Source of the DNA: Streptomyces coelicoflavus
Lineage (GTDB): Bacteria > Actinomycetota > Actinomycetes > Streptomycetales > Streptomycetaceae
NCBI RefSeq assembly: GCF_003112555.1
Contig: NZ_BEWB01000025.1
Span: forward strand, 1-37,613
DNA length: 37,613 bases
Direction: 5' to 3'
Position numbers and translations under genes: made by a program. Each line of letters starts with the position of its first letter. The first letter of the stretch is position 1. This document shows positions 13,892-20,651 of this stretch, one piece after another. The notes under the pieces were generated by a model. It worked only from the letters and a program-made list of their open reading frames with translations. It did no database searches and was not told the DNA's origin.

Positions 13892-13922
13892 TTGCCCCAC
13901 CCCTTCGCCCCCCTCCTAGACT
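13892..13922 (+). promoter_or_regulatory. Candidate promoter of the rodZ-like gene
   Basis: TTGCCC (13892-13897) and TAGACT (13917-13922) are spaced by 19 nt, matching HrdB-type promoters. The start codon follows 42 nt after the -10 box. Confidence 0.5.
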
Positions 13923-13964
13923 GAACGCCCAGCACAGGCGGCTAAACGCTCGAAAGGCGCCCCC

Positions 13965-14828
13965 GTGTCCAACGGCAACTCTCCCGAAGACGAGCGTCCG
14001 ATCGAAGACGTGTCCCACGACGTCCCCGAAGGCGTTTCCGAGGAAGCCCGCCCCTCCGTCGGCCGTGCCCTCAAGCAGGCGCGGATCGCCGCCGGGTTGA
14101 CCGTCGACGACATCACCACCGCCACCCGGGTCCGCATCGCCATCGTGCACGCCATCGAGGCGGACGACTTCGCGCCCTGCGGGGGCGACGTCTACGCGCG
14201 CGGTCACATCCGCACCCTCGCCAAGGCCGTCGGGCTCGACCCGGCCGACCTGCTCGCGCGGTTCGACGCCGAGCACGGCGGGCGCCCGGCGCCGACCGCC
14301 GCCGCGCCGCTGTTCGAGGCGGAGCGCATCCGTCCCGAGCGGCGGGGACCCAACTGGACCGCCGCCATGGTCGCCGCCATCGTCGCCGTGATCGGTTTCG
14401 TGGGCTTCACCTTCGTCAAGGGCGGTGACGACGGCGGCAACGAGGCGAGTGTCGCCGAGGGGGCCAATGCCTCGCCCAGCGAGTCCGCCTCGGCCGGCGC
14501 CAAGCCCGAGAAGCCCGCCGACCCCAAGCCGGAACCGAGCGACAGCGCCATCGCCGCCGCGCCCGCGGACAAGGTGACCGTCAAGGTCAGCGCCACCGAC
14601 GGGCGCAGCTGGATCTCCGCGAAGGACCACAACGGCCGGCTGCTCTTCGACGGACTGCTCAAGCAGGGCGACTCCAAGACCTTCCAGGACAACGAGAAGG
14701 TCAACCTCGTCCTCGGCGACGCCGGAGCCATAGAGCTCTACGTCAACGGCAAGAAGATCGAGGACGACTTCCGGCCCGGCGCCGTCGAGCGGCTGACGTA
14801 CACGAAGGGCGACCCGCAGGTCGGGTAG
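13965..14828 (+). CDS. RodZ-like helix-turn-helix membrane protein (DUF4115 type)
   Basis: This 287-aa protein has an N-terminal Xre/RodZ-type helix-turn-helix (about residues 28-100, GRALKQARIAAGLTVDDI then YARGHIRTLAKAVGLD). A single membrane segment (about 135-152, AAMVAAIVAVIGFVGFTFV) follows, then a Pro/Ser/Lys-rich linker and a periplasm-side C-terminal domain (about 200-285) like the DUF4115 domain of RodZ. RodZ links the cytoskeleton to cell-wall synthesis; actinobacterial versions are less studied, so a role in envelope or division is inference. The position between ftsK and rimO is conserved in Streptomyces. GTG at 13965 has AAAGG 7 nt upstream. Confidence 0.85.
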   Translation: MSNGNSPEDERPIEDVSHDVPEGVSEEARPSVGRALKQARIAAGLTVDDITTATRVRIAIVHAIEADDFAPCGGDVYARGHIRTLAKAVGLDPADLLARFDAEHGGRPAPTAAAPLFEAERIRPERRGPNWTAAMVAAIVAVIGFVGFTFVKGGDDGGNEASVAEGANASPSESASAGAKPEKPADPKPEPSDSAIAAAPADKVTVKVSATDGRSWISAKDHNGRLLFDGLLKQGDSKTFQDNEKVNLVLGDAGAIELYVNGKKIEDDFRPGAVERLTYTKGDPQVG

Positions 14829-14890
14829 CGGATCCGCCGCGGCGGGTCGTCACGGGGGCGGCCGGGAACGGCCAACCCCGTCGACGTGGG

Positions 14891-14913
14891 CTGTCGGCGG
14901 GACGAAGTAGTCT
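14891..14913 (+). promoter_or_regulatory. Promoter of rimO operon; weak RecA-NDp-like element with leaderless start
   Basis: CTGTCGGCG (14891-14899), an 8-nt gap and TAGTCT (14908-14913) match the RecA-NDp layout TTGTC-R-GTG/N8/TANNNT with two mismatches in the upstream element. The -10 box lies 7 nt before the ATG at 14921, and no ribosome site is present, so the message is probably leaderless. Control by DNA damage is inference. Confidence 0.5.
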
Positions 14914-14920
14914 TGAGCCC

Positions 14921-16402
14921 ATGCCTGAAAGCCGCACCGTCGCACTCGTCACCCTTGGCTGCGCCCGTAACGAGGTGGACTCGGAGGAGCTCGCAGGCCG
15001 TCTGGAGGCGGACGGCTGGAAGCTCGTCGACGACGCCGAGGAAGCGGACGTCGCCGTCGTGAACACGTGCGGCTTCGTCGAGGCCGCCAAGAAGGACTCC
15101 GTCGACGCCCTCCTGGAGGCCAACGACCTCAAGGGCCACGGAAGAACGCAGGCCGTGGTCGCGGTGGGCTGCATGGCCGAGCGCTACGGCAAGGAACTGG
15201 CCGACGCCCTCCCGGAGGCCGACGGCGTCCTCGGCTTCGACGACTACGCCGACATCTCCGACCGCCTGCAGACCATCCTGAACGGCGGAATCCACGCCGC
15301 CCACACCCCGCGCGACCGGCGCAAGCTGCTGCCGATCAGCCCCGCCGAGCGCCAGGAGGCCGGCGCCGCGGTCGCCCTGCCCGGGCACGGCCCGACCGAC
15401 CTCCCCGAGGGCGTCGCCCCCGCCTCCGGGCCCCGCGCGCCCCTGCGCCGCCGCCTGGACGGCTCCCCGGTCGCCTCGGTGAAGCTGGCCTCCGGCTGCG
15501 ACCGGCGCTGCTCCTTCTGCGCCATTCCGTCCTTCCGCGGCTCCTTCATCTCGCGCCGCCCGAGCGACGTGCTGAACGAGACGCGGTGGCTGGCCGAGCA
15601 GGGCGTGAAGGAGATCATGCTGGTCTCCGAGAACAACACCTCCTACGGCAAGGACCTCGGCGACATCCGGCTCCTCGAGTCGCTCCTGCCGAACCTCGCC
15701 GAGGTCGACGGCATCGAGCGGGTACGGGTCAGCTACCTCCAGCCGGCCGAGATGCGCCCCGGCCTGATCGACGTGCTCACCTCCACCGACAAGGTCGTGC
15801 CCTACTTCGACCTCTCCTTCCAGCACTCCGCGCCGAACGTGCTGCGCGCGATGCGCCGCTTCGGCGACACCGACCGCTTCCTGGAGCTCCTCGACACCAT
15901 CCGGAGCAAGGCCCCCGAGGCCGGAGTGCGCTCCAACTTCATCGTCGGCTTCCCCGGCGAGTCCGAGAGCGACCTCGCCGAGCTGGAGCGGTTCCTGAAC
16001 CACGCCCGGCTGGACGCCATCGGCGTCTTCGGGTACTCGGACGAGGAGGGCACCGAGGCGGCGACCTACGGCGACAAGCTGGACGAGGACGTCGTCGCCG
16101 AGCGGCTGGCACGTGTCTCCCGCCTGGCCGAGGAACTGGTCTCGCAGCGGGCCGACGAGCGTGTCGGAGCGACCGTGCGGGTACTGGTGGAGTCCGTGGA
16201 CCCCGCCGACGGAGGAGACGGCGTCCGCGGCCGCGCGGAGCACCAGGCGCCCGAGACGGACGGCCAGGTGCTGCTCACGAGCGGCGAAGGCCTGCGTGTC
16301 GGTCGTATGGTCGACGCGAAGGTGGTCGGTACGGAAGGTGTCGACCTGGTGGCCGAGCCGCTGGAGGGCTCGCCCGAGTGGAGTGAGGAGGCCGGCAGAT
16401 GA
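14921..16402 (+). CDS. rimO: RimO, ribosomal protein S12 methylthiotransferase
   Basis: The 493-aa radical-SAM methylthiotransferase modifies a conserved aspartate of ribosomal protein S12. The N-terminal domain has the three cysteines of the auxiliary iron-sulphur cluster: C14 (LGCARN), C50 (NTCGF) and C84 (GCMAE). The radical-SAM motif is C193-x3-C197-x2-C200 (GCDRRCSFCAIP). A C-terminal TRAM domain (about 400-475) follows. The protein is somewhat longer than the E. coli enzyme because of a Pro/Arg-rich insert before the SAM motif (about residues 130-180). Its stop codon overlaps the pgsA start (ATGA). No ribosome site precedes the ATG, consistent with the leaderless promoter described just upstream. 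Confidence 0.95.
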   Translation: MPESRTVALVTLGCARNEVDSEELAGRLEADGWKLVDDAEEADVAVVNTCGFVEAAKKDSVDALLEANDLKGHGRTQAVVAVGCMAERYGKELADALPEADGVLGFDDYADISDRLQTILNGGIHAAHTPRDRRKLLPISPAERQEAGAAVALPGHGPTDLPEGVAPASGPRAPLRRRLDGSPVASVKLASGCDRRCSFCAIPSFRGSFISRRPSDVLNETRWLAEQGVKEIMLVSENNTSYGKDLGDIRLLESLLPNLAEVDGIERVRVSYLQPAEMRPGLIDVLTSTDKVVPYFDLSFQHSAPNVLRAMRRFGDTDRFLELLDTIRSKAPEAGVRSNFIVGFPGESESDLAELERFLNHARLDAIGVFGYSDEEGTEAATYGDKLDEDVVAERLARVSRLAEELVSQRADERVGATVRVLVESVDPADGGDGVRGRAEHQAPETDGQVLLTSGEGLRVGRMVDAKVVGTEGVDLVAEPLEGSPEWSEEAGR

Positions 16403-17184
16403 GCGGTGTCCCGGCGTCCGCCGCGGGCGGTTCCTCCGGCGCGCGCAGGACCGGCCCGCGCGGCACTCACGGGGCGGCTCAGGGACCGGCCGAGCGTACG
16501 ACTCCGGGGGGTGCCGTGGGACGGGGCGCGACGGAGGGCAGTGCCGGCGGGCGTGGCGGCAAGATCGCGGCCGCCGCCGTCAACCAGGCGAGCGTCTGGA
16601 ACGTCGCCAATCTGCTGACGATGTTCCGGCTGGTTCTCGTGCCGGTCTTCGTGGTGCTGATGCTGGGCAACGGCGGATACGACCCGGCCTGGCGCTCCTT
16701 CGCCTGGGCGGCCTTCGCCGTCGCCATGTTCACCGACATCTTCGACGGGCACCTGGCGCGCACCTACAACCTCGTCACCGACTTCGGGAAGATCGCCGAC
16801 CCCATCGCCGACAAGGCGATCATGGGAGCGGCGCTCATCTGCCTGTCCGCGCTGGGCGACCTGCCCTGGTGGGTGACGGCCGTGATCCTCGGCCGGGAAC
16901 TCGGGATCACCGTCCTGCGTTTCGTGGTCATCCGGTACGGCGTCATCCCCGCGAGCCGGGGCGGCAAGCTCAAGACGCTCACCCAAGGCATCGCCGTTGG
17001 CATGTACGTCCTGGCGCTGACGGGGCCCCTGGCCACCCTGAGGTTCTGGGTGATGGCGGCGGCGGTCGTCCTGACGGTCGCGACCGGTCTCGACTATGTG
17101 AAGCAGGCCATTGTGCTGCGCCGCCGGGGAATCGCCGAACGCAGGGCGGCGTTGAAGGATGCGTCGAAGGAGTCGGAAGTTTGA
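16399..17184 (+). CDS. pgsA: PgsA, CDP-diacylglycerol-glycerol-3-phosphate phosphatidyltransferase
   Basis: The 261-aa membrane enzyme makes phosphatidylglycerol phosphate, or a related CDP-alcohol phosphotransfer product. The full signature D-x2-DG-x2-AR-x8-G-x3-D-x3-D is present in TDIFDGHLAR...DFGKIADPIAD. Five or six hydrophobic helices cover residues 68-235. A 60-residue Gly/Ala/Pro/Arg low-complexity extension precedes the first helix, which is usual in Streptomyces. The ATG overlaps the rimO stop and is preceded by GAGGAGG, so the two genes are translationally coupled. Which of several actinobacterial pgsA paralogues this is cannot be told from the sequence alone. Confidence 0.92.
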   Translation: MSGVPASAAGGSSGARRTGPRGTHGAAQGPAERTTPGGAVGRGATEGSAGGRGGKIAAAAVNQASVWNVANLLTMFRLVLVPVFVVLMLGNGGYDPAWRSFAWAAFAVAMFTDIFDGHLARTYNLVTDFGKIADPIADKAIMGAALICLSALGDLPWWVTAVILGRELGITVLRFVVIRYGVIPASRGGKLKTLTQGIAVGMYVLALTGPLATLRFWVMAAAVVLTVATGLDYVKQAIVLRRRGIAERRAALKDASKESEV

Positions 17185-17726
17185 GTTCCACGGCCGCCGA
17201 CGTGGTGCGACTACTCACGGTGAGGGGCGAGACCCTCGCGGTCGCCGAGTCGTTGACCGGCGGAATGGTCGCTGCCGCGCTCACCGCGGTCCCCGGGGCG
17301 TCCCAGGCCTTCCGGGGCTCGGTCACCGCCTACGCGACGGAGCTGAAGCGGGAACTGCTCGGCGTCGACGGCGAGCTGCTCGCGGCGCGCGGAGCGGTGG
17401 ATGCGCAGGTCGCCGCCCAGATGGCGGCAGGCGTACGCACGGCGCTGGGTGCCGACTGGGGCATCGCGACGACGGGTGTCGCCGGCCCGGACCCGCAGGA
17501 CGGGCAGCCCGTGGGGACGGTTTTCGTGGCCGTGGACGGGCCCGTCGGGGACGGCGGGGGTTGCGCCGATGGCGGAAAAGTGGAGGCGCTGCGGTTGAAC
17601 GGCGACCGCGCGGAAATTCGTATGGAGAGTGTACGGAGCGTACTCGCACTTCTTTTGAGGGAGCTTGCGAGCGAACAGACCGGGAATGAGCGGGCACAGG
17701 ATACGGAACGGAACGGGGGGTTTTGA
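17181..17726 (+). CDS. cinA: CinA C-terminal domain protein (nicotinamide-nucleotide amidase family)
   Basis: This 181-aa protein is the CinA/PncC amidohydrolase domain alone, which deamidates nicotinamide mononucleotide in the characterised enzymes. Family signatures are AVAESLTGGMVAAALTAVPGAS near residues 25-45, FRGSVTAYA, and GIATTGVAGPDPQDGQPVGTVFVAV. The start is the TTG at 17181, which overlaps the pgsA stop (TTGA) and has GAAGGAG 8 nt upstream; no in-frame ATG or GTG would keep the N-terminal helix. The long run upstream in this frame is antisense-type shadow. The gene belongs to the coupled rimO-pgsA-cinA set. Confidence 0.9.
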   Translation: MSSTAADVVRLLTVRGETLAVAESLTGGMVAAALTAVPGASQAFRGSVTAYATELKRELLGVDGELLAARGAVDAQVAAQMAAGVRTALGADWGIATTGVAGPDPQDGQPVGTVFVAVDGPVGDGGGCADGGKVEALRLNGDRAEIRMESVRSVLALLLRELASEQTGNERAQDTERNGGF

Positions 17727-17835
17727 TGTTTGCAGCCCTGAGTGAACACGACATCGCTCCCCGCACGGCCGCGGCGCGAGGCGGTACGGTGGGGCGTGAA
17801 GGATGCGGTTACACGGTCCGAGGAGGGAGCCACCG

Positions 17836-18216
17836 ATGATTCTGCTCCGTCGCCTGCTGGGTGACGTGCTGCGTCGGCAGCGCCAACGCCAGGGCCGTAC
17901 TCTGCGCGAAGTCTCCTCGTCCGCCCGAGTCTCACTCGGCTATCTCTCCGAGGTGGAGCGGGGGCAGAAGGAGGCTTCTTCCGAGCTGCTCTCCGCCATC
18001 TGCGACGCGCTGGACGTACGGATGTCCGAGCTCATGCGGGAAGTGAGCGACGAGCTCGCCCTCGCCGAGCTGGCCCAGTCCGCCGCGGCGACCCCCAGCG
18101 AGACCGTACCGGCACCGGTGCGCCCGATGCTGGGTTCCGTCTCCGTGACCGGTGTGCCACCGGAACGGGTGACCATCAAGGCGCCCGCCGAGGCAGTGGA
18201 CGTCGTCGCCGCCTGA
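17836..18216 (+). CDS. clgR: ClgR-type helix-turn-helix regulator
   Basis: The 126-aa protein has an Xre-family HTH at residues 8-65 (LGDVLRRQRQRQGRTLREV, then VSLGYLSEVERGQKEASSELL), matching ClgR, the activator of clp and lon protease genes in Streptomyces. It ends in two alanines (DVVAA). A terminal Ala-Ala is known to make ClgR and its relative PopR substrates of the Clp protease they control, so this looks like a self-limiting degron. Start ATG 17836 has AGGAGGGAG 6 nt upstream. The gene lies 109 nt after cinA and may be read from the rimO promoter or its own. In mycobacteria ClgR has been reported to activate the RecA-NDp damage promoter. Confidence 0.88.
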   Translation: MILLRRLLGDVLRRQRQRQGRTLREVSSSARVSLGYLSEVERGQKEASSELLSAICDALDVRMSELMREVSDELALAELAQSAAATPSETVPAPVRPMLGSVSVTGVPPERVTIKAPAEAVDVVAA

Positions 18217-18242
18217 GCGCCCGTGAGCGTGTGCATGTGAGG

Positions 18243-18291
18243 CCCCGGCCGGGGTCGCTCCGGAGGACCGGAGGGACGTGGTCGGGGTTTT
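18243..18291 (+). terminator. Terminator after clgR
   Basis: CCCCGGCC (18243-18250) pairs with GGTCGGGG (18280-18287), followed directly by TTTT. An inner hairpin CTCCGG-agga-CCGGAG (about 18258-18273) stacks inside it. This is well placed to end the rimO-to-clgR unit. Confidence 0.62.
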
Positions 18292-18399
18292 CGCGTTCCC
18301 GGACCGTGCTCGGGCCCGGTCTCCCGTCGGTTTGCCGGTCCGTGCGCGTGCGGTCATCGTGGAGGGAGATGGCCGGGGGACGAACCGACGGAGGCGTGG

Positions 18400-18870
18400 A
18401 TGTACGTCGTGAAGAGCCCGTTGTCCGACGCGGACCTGAAGACCGTCTCCGAGGCGTTGCAGGGAGCCCTGGTCGACCTGGTCGACCTGGCCCTGGTGGC
18501 GAAGCAGATCCACTGGAACGTGGTCGGTCCGCGCTTTCGCTCCGTACACCTCCAGCTCGACGAGCTCGTCGACACCGCCCGCACGCACTCGGACACCGTG
18601 GCCGAACGTGCCTCGGCGCTCGGCGTGTCCCCGGACGGGCGGGCCGCGACGGTCGCCGTCGGCAGCGGCATCGACGTGACCCCCGAGGGCTGGGTCGACG
18701 ACACCACCGCCGTGCAGACCATCGTGGACGCGCTGGGCGCGGTGATCGGGCGGATGCGTGAACGGGTCGCGGTGAGCGGCGACCCCGATCCGGTGAGTCA
18801 GGACATCTTCATCCAGATCACGGCCGACCTCGAGAAGCAGCATTGGATGTTCCAGGCCGGAAACGGATGA
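18400..18870 (+). CDS. dps: Dps-family ferritin-like DNA-protection protein
   Basis: The 156-aa protein has the four-helix ferritin fold and the Dps ferroxidase signature: AKQIHWNVVGPRFRSVHLQLDELV, with the histidine and the Asp/Glu metal ligands intact, and TARTHSDTVAERASALG. Dps proteins oxidise and store iron and shield the nucleoid in stress and sporulation. Streptomyces has several paralogues that differ in their tails. This one has almost no N- or C-terminal extension beyond the core, so DNA binding through a basic tail is unlikely. GGAGG lies 5 nt before the ATG. It stands alone after the clgR terminator. Confidence 0.93.
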   Translation: MYVVKSPLSDADLKTVSEALQGALVDLVDLALVAKQIHWNVVGPRFRSVHLQLDELVDTARTHSDTVAERASALGVSPDGRAATVAVGSGIDVTPEGWVDDTTAVQTIVDALGAVIGRMRERVAVSGDPDPVSQDIFIQITADLEKQHWMFQAGNG

Positions 18871-18876
18871 CGCGAG

Positions 18877-19230
18877 ATGTCGGCGGCGCGGACCGCCCGC
18901 CGGACGGCCGCGCTGGGCCTCGGCGCGCTGTGGTGGTGGGCCGTACTGCGCCTGGCGCTGGAGCCCGGCGCCGGAGTGCTGGAAGGGGCGGTCGCCGTGG
19001 GTGGCTGGGGCTTGAGCGTGCTCCCGGTGCACTGTGTGCCCCGGTGTGCGGCCGTGGGGGCGTTGGGGGCGGGGCGGTGGCGGCAGGCCCTGCGCGGGAA
19101 GGTGCCGGCTCCGGCGTCGTCCCGTCCGGAGGGCGGAGAGCGGGTCGTGGGGTCGTGGGCGAGTAGCGAGTGGGGGCCGGGGCGGGGCGCGAACCGGAAT
19201 CCGCAGCGCACCGATGAACGTAAGGACTGA
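18877..19230 (+). CDS. Small hypothetical membrane protein
   Basis: This 117-aa product is not assigned to a family. Two hydrophobic stretches are visible, about residues 10-29 (AALGLGALWWWAVLRLAL) and 37-55 (GAVAVGGWGLSVLPVHCV). A basic, Gly/Ser/Arg-rich tail of about 50 residues follows and is probably disordered and cytoplasmic. It begins 7 nt after dps stops and ends 4 nt before the SRPBCC gene, so the three may be cotranscribed. No clear ribosome site is seen, and the third-position bias is moderate; the coding call is likely but not certain. Confidence 0.6.
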   Translation: MSAARTARRTAALGLGALWWWAVLRLALEPGAGVLEGAVAVGGWGLSVLPVHCVPRCAAVGALGAGRWRQALRGKVPAPASSRPEGGERVVGSWASSEWGPGRGANRNPQRTDERKD

Positions 19231-19234
19231 GCCG

Positions 19235-19723
19235 ATGAGTGTCACCAGCCTGGACAAGGACCTGGACGATCTGAGCCTCACCCTGGTCGCCGACTTCGCC
19301 GCCCCCGTGGAACGGGTGTGGCAGCTGTGGGCCGACCCCCGGCAGCTGGAGCGCTGGTGGGGGCCGCCGTCCTACCCGGCGACGGTGGAGGAGCACGACC
19401 TGACCCCGGGCGGGGACGTCACGTACTTCATGACCGGCCCGGGGGACGAGAAGTACCGCGGCTGGTGGCGGGTGGCCACGGTCGACGCACCGCGGTCGCT
19501 GGAGTTCACCGACGGGTTCGCCGACGCGGACGGGGTGCCGAACGCGGCGATGCCGACGACCGCGAACCGGGTGACGTTCACCGAGCGCGACGGCGGCACC
19601 CGCATGGAGATGCGGTCCGCCTTCGACACCCGGGAGCAGATGGACCAGCTCATGACCATGGGCATGGACGAGGGCATGCGCGAGGCGGCCGGTCAGATGG
19701 ACGCCCTGCTCGCCGCCGGCTGA
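19235..19723 (+). CDS. SRPBCC / AHSA1-type domain protein
   Basis: The 162-aa protein is a START-fold protein of the Aha1 C-terminal-like (AHSA1) group. It has the hallmark start FAAPVERVWQLWADPRQLERWWGP, the middle strands YRGWWRVATVDAPRSLEFTDGF, and the C-terminal helix MTMGMDEGMREAAGQMDALLA that closes the cavity. Such proteins bind hydrophobic ligands or act as small lyase-like or stress proteins; the ligand cannot be told. ATG at 19235 has AAGGA 8 nt upstream; an earlier ATG at 19214 lacks a good site. It is convergent with nei. Confidence 0.88.
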   Translation: MSVTSLDKDLDDLSLTLVADFAAPVERVWQLWADPRQLERWWGPPSYPATVEEHDLTPGGDVTYFMTGPGDEKYRGWWRVATVDAPRSLEFTDGFADADGVPNAAMPTTANRVTFTERDGGTRMEMRSAFDTREQMDQLMTMGMDEGMREAAGQMDALLAAG

Positions 19724-19740
19724 GCCGCCCCGTTGCTCCT

Positions 19741-19808
19741 CCGGTGGCCCTCTCGGGCGGCCGCCTCAGTGCCCTCCCCGGTGGTCCTCTTGGGCGGCTG
19801 CCTCAGTG
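19741..19808. repeat. Imperfect 31-bp direct repeat at the 3' end of nei
   Basis: 19741-19771 and 19778-19808 are about 28/31 identical and offset by 37 bp. The second copy contains the nei stop codon (19803-19805), so the first looks like a duplicated former gene end. It fills the gap between the convergent SRPBCC gene and nei. Confidence 0.7.
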
Positions 19809-20633
19809 TCTTCTCCCGGCTCCCGCGAGGCCGCCCGAACGTGGCGTGGGGCCGCTCTGGCAGGTCGGGCACCAGTACGTGGGGCGGTCGCGGGAGCCGT
19901 CGCCCTGGTCGGCCACCCGGACCGACGTGCCGCAGCGCAGACAGGGACGGGGCGCCCGGCCGTACACGAACAGGTCCTGGCCCCGCACGCCCGTCGTGCG
20001 GCGGACCGGGCGGTCGCGGTTGGCCTCCAGGAGCCTCCGCGCGAGGGCGGGCAGCTGCGCGGCGCGGTCGGCGGGCAGCTCACCGACCGGCAGCCAGGGC
20101 GTGACGCCGAGCAGGAAGCACAGCTCGCACTTGTACACGTTGCCGATGCCGGCGAGATTGCGCTGGTCGAGCAGGGCCTCACCGAGCGGGCGGGCGGGGT
20201 CCGCGCGCAGGTTGTCGAGCGCCCGTGCCGCATCCCAGTCGGGGCCGAGCAGGTCGGGGCCGAGATGGCCGACGGCGCGCTGCTCGTCGGCGGTGCGCAG
20301 GACCTCGAGCACCGGGAGGCGGTAGCCGACGGCCGTGCGGTCGGCGGTGCCGAGGATCACCCTGATCTGGTGCGCGGGGCCGCCGCTCCAGCGCTGCCCG
20401 GGCGCGAACACTTTCCAGGAGCCGTCCATCCGCAGGTGCGAGTGCACCGTCAGGCCGCCCTCGACACGGGCGAGCAGGTGCTTGCCGCGCGGGGTCACGT
20501 CCAGGACGGTGCGGCCGGTGAGGTCGACCGTGGCGAACCGGGGGACGCGGAAGTCGCTGCGGGTCAGCACCTTGCCCGCGAGGGCGTCGTGCAGCCGTCG
20601 CGCCGCCTGCCAGACCGTGTCTCCTTCGGGCAT
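19803..20633 (-). CDS. nei: Nei-type DNA glycosylase/AP lyase (endonuclease VIII family)
   Basis: This 276-aa base-excision enzyme has the catalytic N-terminus MPEGD (proline 2 nucleophile after Met removal, glutamate 3). The H2TH motif is in LLDQRNLAGIGNVYKCELCF. A C-terminal zinc finger follows with C-x2-C (PCLRCG) and C-x2-C (WCPTCQ) near residues 230-262. It removes oxidised bases; actinobacterial Nei paralogues prefer pyrimidine lesions or single-stranded contexts. It starts 18 nt after the lhr stop with only a weak ribosome site, so it is probably translated by coupling in an lhr-nei operon. The pairing makes sense as a DNA-repair unit and is also seen in mycobacteria. Confidence 0.93.
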   Translation of the reverse strand: MPEGDTVWQAARRLHDALAGKVLTRSDFRVPRFATVDLTGRTVLDVTPRGKHLLARVEGGLTVHSHLRMDGSWKVFAPGQRWSGGPAHQIRVILGTADRTAVGYRLPVLEVLRTADEQRAVGHLGPDLLGPDWDAARALDNLRADPARPLGEALLDQRNLAGIGNVYKCELCFLLGVTPWLPVGELPADRAAQLPALARRLLEANRDRPVRRTTGVRGQDLFVYGRAPRPCLRCGTSVRVADQGDGSRDRPTYWCPTCQSGPTPRSGGLAGAGRRH

Positions 20634-20651
20634 GGTCCAAGGGTGACAGGG

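Noticed and set aside
17740..17790. ClgR binding box (GTTCGC-N5-GCG type) upstream of clgR for autoregulation
   Set aside because: CGCTCCCCGC and GAGCGAAC resemble half sites only; neither has both arms at the right distance.
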